64,000 nucleotides of DNA, taken from Ligula intestinalis. Lineage: Eukaryota > Platyhelminthes > Cestoda > Diphyllobothriidea > Diphyllobothriidae. Of the stretch, positions 22,741 through 33,015 are shown piece after piece. Position 1 is the stretch's first letter; each line of letters opens with the position of its first letter. The notes under the pieces are model-generated. The model was given only the letters and a program-made list of their open reading frames with translations, did not search any database and was not told where the DNA came from. The position numbers were made by a program, and so were the translations under genes. Where the stretch lies: NCBI GenBank assembly GCA_036362985.1, contig JAYGXS010000001.1, forward strand, positions 48,767,524 to 48,831,523, read 5' to 3'.

Positions 22741-25700
22741 TGCACGAACGCTGACATGCATTTCAAAGCCAAAACTCCGATGCAGGCAATGAGATTTTTT
22801 GAGAGTAGAGTGCAATTCCATAAGACGGCGTTGCGATGTGCCTGCTTGTTCCACTTTAAGTTGTTATATCACTAGTACGTTTGTGTACTTCGAAAATTGT
22901 CCGCTATACTCATAATGACGGGGATCTTGAGCCTTCAATATATAGAGATAATTATTAATGAAACAAGCTTTGTATAATTGCGTGGTGCACCTCCCCCCAC
23001 CCAACGGGGTCCGCTGTTATTACTCTCTACCCAAACGCGGATCACGCTGTTTCAACACACTCATTTTTTCGGGCTGTCTTGGGTCTGCGTGAGACCTTGC
23101 CTGACAGTTCGACCGTCGCCTAAGCGTTTATCTAAAAACGAACCCTGAACCACTAACCCCAGCCCTAAACCCTAAAGTAAATACTGACGGTTCGACCGTC
23201 GCTCTCGACGATGTCCACCATAAGCTCCAGAAAGCTGAAGGCAGACGCGGTGACTATAGCTGGATTATCGTGAACGTAGCCTCGCAGGATCTACCCCACT
23301 CTCTGACCACTCCCACACCTGAACCCGATGTCAAGACAAAAGTCGAGAAGACCGGAGATGGGGGAGGGCGCAGGCGGTGAACGTGTAACACACTCCAACA
23401 CGCACCAAAATAACACCACCTTGCTAGGTAGGTTCCCGCGTGAGAGCGCCATAAAGGCCACCTTAAGAAGGAGCCATTGCAGCCTGACTCTCAGTCCGCC
23501 AGTCAGGCACTCTACACAACAAGACACACACTGGAGTGATTGCAGCGTCTGAGTTATCCCCTCAGTTGGTAACCCTCCAAGTTACGGCTTTTAGCGCACC
23601 GTGATAGCCTCAAGCGCATCAAATTGTTTTTAGTGAGGAAAGAAATGCGCTGAGGGTTGACCTCACTCTCTCCCCTATCGCCAGGAACAGGCCACCGCCT
23701 AGCTCATCGGTAGCCTAAAGTGGAAGAAACCTTACTTACTGCCGTACATATTCAGAGAACGCGTTATGCAAGGCTGATACGACGCCAGTCACCGTACCCA
23801 ATCTTGTAATTAGTCGGTTGAAGGACTCGATTCCGAGGAACCCCTCCTCCCGTAAAATCAGTTCACTGCCCACTGTAGGCAATCAGACGCGCTGACAGTC
23901 GTGACTCGTAGGGTTGCCAACTCATACCTCAGGAATGAGGTTCGGGCTGCAATGGCTTCTTTTGTATATGCCCCCCCCCCCACGACAATCTTACTGGCAT
24001 CAGATCCCAAACACTCTCTTAAATTGAACCTGGTGCCTGTAGACTTCGGGAATAAGTTGCTTATTGAACGCGTAGACTTCCGGGGGGTGGGGGGTAAGGT
24101 AGGTGCATTTGCAGTGGAAAATCCGCACGCAATTCCCGGCTTTGTCTAACTGTTAAGTCAGTGTTGGACCTTGTCACTTACGGCAGTCGAAGTATTATGC
24201 GCAAATTGCGACACCTACCTGTCTGCAAAATGCCAGGTGATTGCGTCCGAAATATTTGTGCGTGTCTGTACCCAAACAAGAAGTCCCATTGCTTTCCTGA
24301 CATTATGTACTTCGTTCTGACTGAGCTGCGCACTTGTTCTAACTTCGAGTGCGCCAATGTCCCTTCGCTTTCTTGTGGCGCTGGGCACTGCCTATCACAA
24401 AGTTGTTATAAGGCAAAGAAGGGAAAAGTTTCATCTGTAGTACTGAAAATGCGATTTCTAGGTGCCGTGCCAAAAGCAAAAGAATCGCGCCCGGCGGTGG
24501 TATATTAGAGGTCTGACTTTTCGAGTGACGTCTTTGGCCACTCATTTTCAGAGACTAGAAAGTCATGCTCACAACCTTTGCATAACCCGTCAGTAACAAG
24601 AATAAAGTCAAATTGTATGCTCACTCACCTTTACAAGGCACAATATAAACACTTTCCCATATAAATGTACTAGCCAGGGGATAGTTTATCGAAAACTCAC
24701 CAACTGATCTTCCGAATGGGTTGATGGGATTTTTCGCAGCTTTACGTACACTATAGTTGTTTCCAAAAAACAATGCAATTTTTTCTCCCGAATTCCTCTT
24801 TTTACCGGCGAGGTTTTGTTCCACTAGTTTACAGTTCCTGGCCCAACCCAACTCACAGAACCCTGTAAATGGCTTTGCATTGATTGTTTTGTCTGCGGGC
24901 TTCGTCACTTTTTTACTGCTCAACGCCCTTCTACACTTCTAATCATGGACCGCCATTTACTCAAAAATAGCAATTTCACTCTGGCATTAGCATGTTGTTT
25001 CGTTATTTTGGCAACCAATCTATGGCAATTAATGTTAGGGCATGCATTGTGACCAAAACACTACCGGTTTTGAGAAAAAACCGCATTTCCCTCCTGATTT
25101 TTCCAATCCAACTCCTTTTCTTCGGAGGGCGGAGATGGAGGCCTTCTTAAGCCCCCCCCCCTCCGCATGCTCTGTCTTGTCCTGTTTTCTCTTCGCAGAC
25201 GCTCTTTTCATGCCCCACTGCAAAATAATTGCTGCTGTCGTTGTAGTCGGGCGACTGCGCTCTTTTCCATGCCATAAACGATCCGCAGGCCTATTCACAG
25301 GGCTCAGGTTAGTTAACAATAGTGCACAGCTTCTTTTGTCGTCAAGTTCTCAACTCCATGTTTTCATTTGCCAACGCGTGGCCACAGCACGAAACAGTTT
25401 TCGACCTTGGAACTGTGCGAGCAACCATATCGGCGGCCCCGTTGCATCCAACCCGAAACATGAGGCCAGTGCTCTGTCAGCCGGCGATTTTTCAGCCGAC
25501 GTCTGATTCATGTATTTTTTAAGGTTTTAGCGCGGGCTTGCGACAGGCGCGCTATGAGAGCCAACATGTCCAGGCAGCCACTGCGCTCGTCCTCACACCC
25601 AAGCCGATTTGGCTTAGTCATGCCGCTGAAACACGATGAGAGGGCAGAGGGAGGGAAGATAGATTATGGCTGCCCCAGCCCCCAGGTTCCTCCCAATTAT

Positions 25701-25976
25701 GATATATGTTACTTGCTTCAAAGCTATCGTAGCGCACTTTTAGGGTCGTTGCTTGAAAGTTGGCAAGCTAATTTGGTGGCTGGGCTTGAGGGCTTGGTTT
25801 GGTTGGACGTTTTCCTTTAAATGCGGCTTTTGTGTGGAGTATTTTGGATGCGATATCTGGGCGTGGGACTGCAAGTTTTGGTTGCTTGTGTGACACTTGA
25901 GAGATGGAGCTATTTTTAAGGTCAACCATCCAAGCTCGTATTAAGCCAGCAAACTTGCTACCTCAGGAAATGCCTA
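22741..25976. other. Intron 3, no gene recognised
   Basis: A word with GTTCGACCGTCGC occurs twice 85 bases apart (23108 and 23193), the second as the small palindrome GACGGTTCGACCGTC. A degenerate telomere-like tract (CCCTAAACCCTAAA) lies near 23162. Poly-C runs are at 23971 and 25151. A 154-codon frame at 25042-25506 resembles nothing and is probably chance. Confidence 0.5.
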
Positions 25977-26290
25977 GCTAAAAGGCCCAGACGCGTGTTT
26001 CGCCGGTATTCTGCCGCTGCTTGATACAGCTGCAGGGAGTCCGGTTCATCAGTGGGTCCCCCAGCTTTCCCTGTTTGCTTTCTGGTTCATATACCGGTTT
26101 TGAACATTCAGCTTTTTAATCTCCTGACATTAATTTCTGTTCGCTGTATATATCAGTGTATCTAAGGTCTATAGGCGTAGACCGAAAGTTGGAGGACCTA
26201 CTTATCAGCTTGACCCCTCGCAGCTGTGTCAAGCAACGGCAGAATACAGGCGAAACACGTGTCTGGGCCTTTTTGCTAGCACCTAGGCTG
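25977..26290. repeat. Inverted repeat, outer pair (same family as 14530)
   Basis: 25977-26040 reads AAAAGGCCCAGACGCGTGTTTC... and its reverse complement recurs at about 26213-26285, ending GTGTCTGGGCCTTTTT. Arms are about 65-70 bases with some mismatches. The shared words are GGCCCAGAC, CGTGTTTCGCC, TATTCTGCCG and CAGCTG. Confidence 0.72.
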
Positions 26291-26477
26291 TTATTATGGT
26301 AAGTTACAACATCAATTGATGCCACTAAAGTCTGTATGTCGGCAGGAGGTGGATATTTCGCAATAGTTGTCGGGTTTCAACCCAAATATACACTTACAAT
26401 TTCGGTCTACGCCTACAGATCTTAAATACACTGATATATACCGCGAACAAAATTAATTTCTCAGGAGATTAAAAAAC
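26113..26477. repeat. Inverted repeat, second pair overlapping the first
   Basis: 26113-26192 begins TTTTTAATCTCCTGA and includes TATATATCAGTGTAT and TAGGCGTAGACCGAAA. The reverse complement of the same run lies at 26399-26477. The arms are about 80 bases with few mismatches. The left arm sits inside the loop of the outer pair, giving an interlocked arrangement. Confidence 0.78.
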
Positions 26478-26509
26478 TATTACTGTAATATCAGGTACAG
26501 TGCCGCCTA

Positions 26510-27160
26510 ATCCCGAGCTATTTCAACCGCGCCAGGATGCTAGCTTTTGGACGAGCTTCTTTTCGCCAGCCTGAGAAAACACCACTGTGAAAATGACCAG
26601 TTAAGTAGTATGTATTCTTCTCACTTATTTTAGATGCTTATAAATTCAAATATAGTTTGCAGAAAATATGCATAAAAGTTTGATAGAAACGATTCTTCGG
26701 GAAACAGGACCAAACTTTATTGTAACTTTTCGACACTGGCAAACCAGGTCGTCTTCGGACGCGAGGGAATTGTGTGAAGATCAGCAAATAAGGCCTTCAG
26801 ATTTGGGATTTGAAAAACGGGTATCTTTCGGTTTTAAAAAGGTTTCTTACAACAAGAATTTTTGAAACCGCAGACTGTCCACCCCATAAAACATCGTATA
26901 TGCCAATTTATTAATGCTACTTATACAGTACAGAACATGGCCCACATACACGTAGGACAAAATCCTCATAACATATAGGAATTCATTATTTCTCGTAGAC
27001 GGAATGTACATAGCACGTAACTTGGAAACCGCAAATGCTATTGTAATGGGTGGTAGAATTCAAAATTATTCGAGACTGGCAAACTATTTTTTTCAAATCA
27101 TGGACGTACCCGTTCTTCAAGTATTTGAAGCAGTAAGTTACTACGAAATCAGTACAAGGA
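26510..27160 (+). repeat. Diverged repeat, also present at 54180-54740
   Basis: Shared blocks in the same order and strand are GCTAGCTTTTGG..TTCGCCAG, TTAAGTAGT, TATAAATTCAAATAT.GTTTGCAGAA, and CCGCAAATGC followed by AAAATTATTCG and TTTTTCAAA. Identity is low between blocks. The open frame 27004-27225 lies partly inside it and is not recognised. Confidence 0.5.
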
Positions 27161-28649
27161 AGAATATCTGCCTGCGTGAAAGCATCAAAAATCAATGCGA
27201 AGAATTCATACTGCTAGATTATTGATTTTTACAGTGGTGTTTTTGCAGACTATCAAAAAGGCTCCTTCAAAAGCCGGCATCCTGAAGTGAACGATATGTC
27301 TTAGACGTAGTCTGCATGGTAAGAAATGTTGCAGTCCCACTGCAGTAAACATTTCGACAGAAATTCACATGTCAGATTTGTGTTTGTCATGTCATAAGAT
27401 AGTAACTATATGGTAGCTTAATGGTGGAAACAGGATCGACGCATAAAAAGTGAGGCTGGTTCCTCGTGAGTGGCCCTCACAAACCGTTCACCGGATTCAG
27501 TGGGAACTACCACTGCGTCAGGAGATTCCGATCGCTTGCGCAGGCTTCAGATTATTGGGGAGACGTGCACACCAACAGCTTAATATCCTTTTTCTTGACA
27601 TCCACTGTGTTCCTAAATGACTGGAAGCTGACGTGAGCTCACTGGCTAATCGGCTATAAAGCCTCTGAATATGCATGTCATATACACATTAGTCTTTCCG
27701 TTGAGTTCAATCAGACTTCACTAGGTTCGATACCATAAGTATGAGAGGTGCTTTAAAACATACCTTAAGGCGTCATTTAATCCGAGAGGTTCCGGAAAAC
27801 GCTACTGTTTGGTTCTTGTTATCCCACGTAGCCCTATTGCACCGCAGTCATTACCTTATACATCCCCCGTCTAAATAACTGCTTATTGTGTGTTCTGTCG
27901 AAAACGGCACACCTGAACCTCATATTACGTTCTAATTTACTTGTCATTGGTTTTCAATAACTGTCCATTTTTCGGCTGCAATCCCATTGACCCGACGACA
28001 GCATTGTTCAAACGCATTAATATCGCTTTCTTAACGTGGTTTATTTAAGGTTCAGCAACGCGTCAGCATATTATGGATCCACCATCGGTTCTGGAGAGGC
28101 TTTTAAGGGCCGTTTCCTGAGTTTCGGCCTCAGCGGTCTTGTCGAGGTGCCCGGCCACTGTCTGTCGCCTTGGTTAATGAATAAGTGAGTTGCATCCCCC
28201 CACCTCCTCCCAACACAAACATATCTTGGAGTTCGTTTATCATTTTGCCTATTGTTGCCGTTTCAGGACACACTTTCTTGTGGAAGAGTCATCCATTTAT
28301 CATAGTAATTGTCGTGTGCCATAGCCCTCGTCGGTTACTACATATTTACCTTTTCGAAATAGGTTTTTAAGAATATAGCTGGTCGTCTTTATTCTTTTTG
28401 TACTACTAAGCCTCACAAACCTTTTCAGCATTTTGGTTTTAATGCGGCGTCGGTTTTAGCTCTACTCATTGAACTATCCTGTGTGCACCCCCACTCCTTC
28501 TTTTCTGACTTCTTCCCTTTTTAACTTCTGTTAATTTCATTTCCAGAGTTGCTCTTATGGCCCTCAAAAGCCAAAAAAGATGTCCCCATGACTTCTAGGC
28601 GCTTTAATGGTTCATTTCTTCATGTTTAGATCATATCAATGGGCCTACC
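27161..28649. other. Intron 3, nothing recognised
   Basis: No domain or repeat family was recognised. A short hydrophobic reading near 28435 preceded by CAG was considered as the missing TM7 exon and rejected. Confidence 0.5.
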
Positions 28650-28970
28650 CCAGCTATACGTTTCTGTGCTCTCTGTCTTGCGCTTTGTAGGAATATTCTT
28701 TGTTCAAGGGCAAGAATGAAGTGTACCGAAAAAGACGAGGGAGACGGAAATGGCCGTCTCTGGCTTATTAGCCAGCCATCAGCCAATAATATCGAATACA
28801 AGGTAGAAATCACCCGAGATTTAATCACGCAAATCTTCGGTCACTGAATATAGCCCTCTGCCATTGCGCTACGAGTCCGCTGTCCTGTCAGTTGTGATCA
28901 GGAATATGACTTTTGATAGTGGAACCCTCATTGATCTGGTTACAGAGCCTGTTCCTCCCGTTGCTTATTG
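28650..28970 (-). repeat. tRNA-derived SINE, family 2 (minus copy)
   Basis: The minus strand has the leader with ATTCCTGATCACAACTGACA, the A box CTCGTAGCGCAATGGCAGAG, a degraded B box GATTAAATCTCGGG, and the body words GGCTGATGGCTGGCTAATAA and GGCCATTTCCGTCTCC. The order matches the copy at 21471-21760. Confidence 0.68.
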
Positions 28971-29039
28971 GGAGTTAGTCTAGGATCCTCGCAGGCAGTC
29001 ACGTAGCGATTAGTGGTATAGAAAGATACGGACGTACAA

Positions 29040-29210
29040 AGGAGGCTAGAATGACCATTGATGGCCTATTAGCTGTACACTGTTTCATTTAATGAACAGA
29101 GGTCCCGGGTTCAAATTTCCAGTGATCCGCACCTTGTATAGGGTAGGATTGACTGATGACGGCCAATAAACCAGAAATGACCATTTGGTCTCCCTTTTTT
29201 GTGAATTCCA
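29040..29210 (+). repeat. SINE family 2, fragment
   Basis: A B-box word GGTCCCGGGTTCAAATTTCC (29101) is followed by the family body GACTGATGACGGCCAATAAA and AGAAATGACCATTTGGTCTC. A piece of the same body in opposite orientation lies just before it (29040-29080). Confidence 0.6.
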
Positions 29211-29511
29211 CCTTTTCATCATATCTGCATATATATTCGAGGTGGGCAACCGAGTTTGCAAGCAGACTGATACATATCCTTTTCGGACCTAGTTGCTTTC
29301 CTTCAACCAGGCTTATTTTCTTAGGGAAGTCAATGGATCGATATGAGGCTCTTCTCGAGTGAGTCTGTATACGGTATTTAATTGTCTTCGGCCCAAAAAT
29401 TCATTGCAATTTCGGGTCCGACCCTAAAAGTCATATCCCCCATCACTTGACTCCATGTTCTGCACCTTCAAATACCTTTATCACTCTGGTTTGAAAAGTC
29501 GTGTTGGCAAA

Positions 29512-29542
29512 CGATCGTTTTCGGTCATTCATCGTCAGGCCA
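29512..29542 (-). ncRNA. Hammerhead-like PLE terminal motif (lineage 1)
   Basis: The minus strand reads GGCCTGACGA, TGAATGACC, GAAAACG. It carries CTGANGA and GAAAAC with a short intervening segment. It lies about 105 bases after the end of the GIY-YIG frame at 29647-30231. It aligns with the arms of the inverted repeat at 56671-56870. Confidence 0.5.
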
Positions 29543-29646
29543 GTACATGACATGGGGAATAAAATTGGTCAATTAATTACAGCGATTATATAATCGTCAG
29601 GTTAGGGAAGGGGGGAGGGGGAGGGGGAGGAAAAGGGTGAGGGTAA

Positions 29647-30231
29647 TTAAGCAGCTGAGTTTTCCCTCGTCTCCTGAACGCGGGCGCCTGCGCGGGTAGG
29701 ACGCTGGTTGCCATGCCCAGATGAGACAGGGGGGATGTTCTCGCGGTCCGCGTATTGAGTTCTGTATGTCAGCCGCGCAGCTTGCGTTTGACTATTCTCC
29801 GTAGCTTCATCTTCTTTGGCTTCAGTAGGTGTTGGATTTCCGCGTGCAGTCGGCCAAGGGAGGCCGATGGCTTGAGCCAGCGCCTTTTTACAGCATAGAA
29901 TGGGTTTTGCTAGCCGGATTGCCACTGCTTCTGCTGTGGCTAACACCCGTTTGCGCAGGCCTTTGGAGAAGTGCGTTGGCGTGCGGTATATGACCCGAAA
30001 GGCTTCACTCGCGTCCACTTGGTGGTTTGTATCAATTAGGTGGGCGAGGATTGAGCTTGAAGTCGGTCTATTCTCCCCTCTGCTGAGCCAAGCTGGTATG
30101 TGCTCGCGCATTCTCTTCTCCAGACGTCGCGTTGTTCGGCCAATATTGCCTGCTCCACAGGAACAGGTTAACGAATAGATTTTCTCCCCTCTGCTGAGCC
30201 AAGCTGGTATGTGCTCGCGCATTCTCTTCTC
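29647..30231 (-). pseudogene. Penelope-like element, GIY-YIG endonuclease C-terminal part (lineage 1)
   Basis: The minus-strand frame (29647-30222) encodes YSLTCSCGAGNIGRTTRRLE and KRMREHIPAWLSRGE, then SSSILAHLIDTNHQVDASEAF, AVAIRLAKPILC and a low-complexity hydrophilic tail of about 60 residues. It is the GIY-YIG domain of a PLE, with the Cys pair and the GxTxRxLxxRxxEH helix present. The start of the frame is a 50-bp tandem copy (30182-30231) of 30071-30120, so REHIPAWLSRGE appears twice. The RT part is missing upstream. It is one of the least decayed PLE frames in the window. Confidence 0.87.
30071..30231. repeat. Exact 50-bp duplication with 111-bp spacing
   Basis: 30071-30120 and 30182-30231 are identical over 50 bases. 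The offset is 111 bases, which is 37 codons, so the duplication keeps the endonuclease frame open. Confidence 0.92.
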
Positions 30232-31394
30232 TGGTTTGGTCTACCTCACTTCCTAACTCCTGGAAAGTGGTTATACCATATCGGCTTTGTCCGTTATTCG
30301 CATTTCAAAGCACTTGAATCGACTCCGGACGACAAAAAATGAGTTTTTTTGGGTGTCACTCTTGAAAAAGGACCACTTTGCTATTCTAAGTTGTCACATG
30401 ACTTGCATGCGCATATTAGTACAATGCTAGTATATGCTTAGCACCACCTGACAATCCTACAACCCAATTTATACATCCTACACAATGTTTTGTAGTCTCT
30501 ATCTCCATTCAGACTGCTTGGTAGTCAGTTTTAGACTTCGAGCACTTATACAGAAGGAAGACGCGGTAACTGCTTCTCACTAAGCCTGCTGAAATCTTTA
30601 AAATAATACCACACACACACACACTGTTGTACCCTGTCCCATTCAGACAATGTCGATTTACTCTTACAGGATTCCTCACTTAGGCACTGTGAAAGTCTAA
30701 AAAGTTTGCGATTGGGGCTGTTTATTACACATCCGTAAAAGGTATTGACTTCTTCCTTTCTAGAAGCATCGTACATGGCCGTTTGTATCCCCCATTTTGT
30801 CGGTTAGTTTCCCTCGTTTTCAAGCCGCACCCAAACTTTTAATTGGTTTCCTTTGTCGAGCAACGTTCTTCGAAGTTTTTTATCCCTGAAGTCAATAGGC
30901 GTTATGAGCTTACATCGTTTTTATAGATAGCTCGCTCAAACAGTCTTACTTAATGCTTTCGCTTATGCAAAAATGCACATGATAATGCCTATAGTGTTTT
31001 GGAAAAAATGGTAGCACGTTTGGGGATCAGTTCCCCGGACCTTTAATCATTTTTGTCTTTTCCTGTAGTTAGTAGACGGGGCGGCATTAACTTGAGGTCA
31101 GCACTCCCTTTCCCACATATACGCAGCTACATACGCTGATTAAGTTCCCACAGTCCCCCTGTCAAACCGTGCACCGTTTTGCGTCCTCGTTCTCGACTAC
31201 TGCAGTGACCCGTGCCTAGAAATTCTCTTTATGGTCCTGAGGATGGAGCGAAAGAGATCTTTCAGCTGGGATCAGTTTGCCTCTGGTTAGATTAACTGCG
31301 CAGACCTCTTAGCGACTGATTAAATTAGACTTTTGACGCATATCGTTGATAGGTTTTTACTGTCGTCGTTCTGAGCCTTACCCAGTATGACATT
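30232..31394. other. Intron 3, nothing recognised
   Basis: A short (CA)n run lies at 30610-30623. No other feature was recognised. Confidence 0.5.
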
Positions 31395-31600
31395 TTATTG
31401 AAAAGGTCACAAGCACAGCTCCTATGGAATCCACCATTACAGATACAGTAAACTGACTGCCCAGACAAGATTTCGTAAGTAATCATCTGGAATCCCCCAG
31501 AATTACTTCTAGGCTCACTTGATTATTAGGAGGGTTTGACAGATTTGAATAATTCAGTGGCCGCGAATTTTTCACAATTGGGTCAACTAACCAACTTTAT
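31395..31600 (-). repeat. SINE family 1, leader and tail without the tRNA-like head
   Basis: On the minus strand it contains GTTGACCCAATTGTGAAAAA, TGAATTATTCAAATCTG and GGTGGATTCCAT, in the order seen in the longer copy at 32300-32627. No A or B box is present. Confidence 0.6.
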
Positions 31601-32014
31601 CATTTAGCTACCAAGACAAACCACTGAAAGTAGAAAATTCACATACACGGAAAACGTTTGATGCTCCATTTTTGATACCGAATATTTCCGGTGTCTTGTA
31701 CTACTAGGTTACAGACCACTGCTGGTATTTTTTAATATTGCAGAAGTCCGTCACACACATTTTCTCGCTGTGGTTACGGTTGCAAAAAATCTGTTTGTCC
31801 AGTTGCTGTGACTTAGGAGACAACTATTCCTCCCTCCTCCGAGTCCTCCCCAAGTGGAACGTATAAATATACCTTGTTCGTCCCACTGGGGGCACTAACC
31901 ATATGTGCATGCATCCGGAAAACCGATCTAACAGTCGTTGGAGGCTGTGGGACCGTAAGGAGACCAGTGGCTACTGATGTAACATTTAGTTGCATGTATG
32001 CCTGTGACAACCAA

Positions 32015-32015
<1 letters not shown>

Positions 32016-32049
<34 letters not shown>
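32016..32049. repeat. (CT)n microsatellite
   Basis: About 17 CT units in an uninterrupted run. Confidence 0.98.
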
Positions 32050-32051
<2 letters not shown>

Positions 32052-32299
32052 CTCCCATATCCATTAGTTGCCGTGGTGTGCTTGTGTTATGCTGCGCATA
32101 CGCACCCCGCAAAACCTGCGACTTTTTTTCCCCTTCCACCGGTGACAGTCGTCTGCGAGGCAATCGCCAAACAAAAAAAGTGTATGCGACTTGAAGGCGA
32201 GGGTTGAATAAAGGGAAACAGGGATAGTATTTTAAATGACTATGGGTAGGTACGTGGGCGCACGCGGCACCGTCTGGACGAACGTTTTACTTTGCTTGA

Positions 32300-32627
32300 T
32301 TTTACTAGAAGCAGTTGGCAGATTTGAATAATTCAATTAGTCCAGTTGTTAAAAAATTTGCGGCCTCCGTGGAAGCCGAACCCACACAGCAAGGGAGGCG
32401 TTTGCGCAGCCAACGTTCTACCATTAAGCTACGAGGCTCAACGTGAACCGTGAATTTAATCACAATTGGGTCGATTTTACCCGCCCAGCCTACTGCGCGT
32501 ATGGAATCCACCAGTAGGGATACAGGAAGCTGACTGCCAAGGCAGGATTTCCTAAGCAATCATCTAGAATCCACCAGAACGACTACTAGGCTCACTTAAT
32601 TCTTAGGTTTAGCAGATTTGAATAACT
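32300..32627 (-). repeat. tRNA-derived SINE, family 1 (longest minus copy)
   Basis: The tRNA-like head is at 32361-32439 (minus). It starts GAGCCTCGTAGCTTAATGG, has the B box GTGGGTTCGGCTTCC, and closes with GGAGGCC against the CCTC at its start. The leader extends to about 32627, with GGTGGATTCCATACGCGCAG and GATTGCTTAGGAAATCCTGC, and the tail toward 32305 ends TGAATTATTCAAATCTGCCA. Acceptor and anticodon stems are mutated. Confidence 0.75.
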
Positions 32628-32858
32628 GGCTGGCTGGCTAGTAGTCCTTCTTGGATCAGGAGTCCAGGCGGACTGGCCTCATTGCCGGCGGCGAGAAGGA
32701 GGAGTCGGAGCAGCATGGTCGGGAGGGGCTGCTTTGTCATGAAAAACAGCGATGGAGAGGAGGGGAGATAGATCCACCCTAAGGAGATTGTTGTAGCAGA
32801 CCTTGGCCGCCGTGAGGGCGGGTGGAAACGCGACAAAGACGCGTCTGCTGTGGTTCCC
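32628..32858 (-). mobile_element. 231-bp non-autonomous insertion element with 12-bp target-site duplication
   Basis: The exact 12-mer ATTTGAATAACT lies on both sides (32616-32627 and 32859-32870), and the interrupted sequence is a SINE family 1 tail. The element runs from GGCTGGCTGGCTAGTAG to GTGGTTCCC and recurs at 46988-47222. Read on the minus strand it ends in (GCCA)n, the kind of short-repeat tail seen on some non-LTR retrotransposons. No pol III boxes are evident. It may be a 5'-truncated LINE end or a SINE of its own. Confidence 0.75.
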
Positions 32859-33015
32859 ATTTGAATAACTCAGTTGACTCAGTGGACCTTGAAGGTGACT
32901 TGGCCTTAACAGTAAGAGAGTTTAATATAGGGAGGCAAGGATAGTATTTTGAATGACCATAAGTAGGTGTGCGGGTGCGCGGGGCGCATTCTGACTGAAC
33001 ATTTGAATTTCCTCG

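Larger units (their letters stand above)
32205..33015 (+). repeat. Direct repeat pair framing the SINE and insertion element
   Basis: 32205-32320 and 32910-33015 share AGGGATAGTATTTTAAATGA / CAAGGATAGTATTTTGAATGA, a GTAGGT word and a GGGCGC-rich patch followed by GAACGTTT / GAACATTT and CTTGATTTTA / CTCGATTTTA. They are diverged copies in the same orientation, about 700 bases apart. Confidence 0.55.

Noticed and set aside
25042..25506. 154-codon frame on the plus strand
   Set aside because: No domain or periodicity, overlaps frames on the other strand, and its start and end do not coincide with splice sites in the phase needed for the missing transporter exon.
28428..28500. Candidate for the missing TM7 exon after a TTTTCAG
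   Set aside because: The hydrophobic reading (HFGFNAASVLALLIELS) is in a phase that does not match exon 3; in the phase required, a TAG appears after ten codons.
31874..32207. Frames crossing the (CT)n tract
   Set aside because: Their length comes from the dinucleotide repeat, which is open in several frames.
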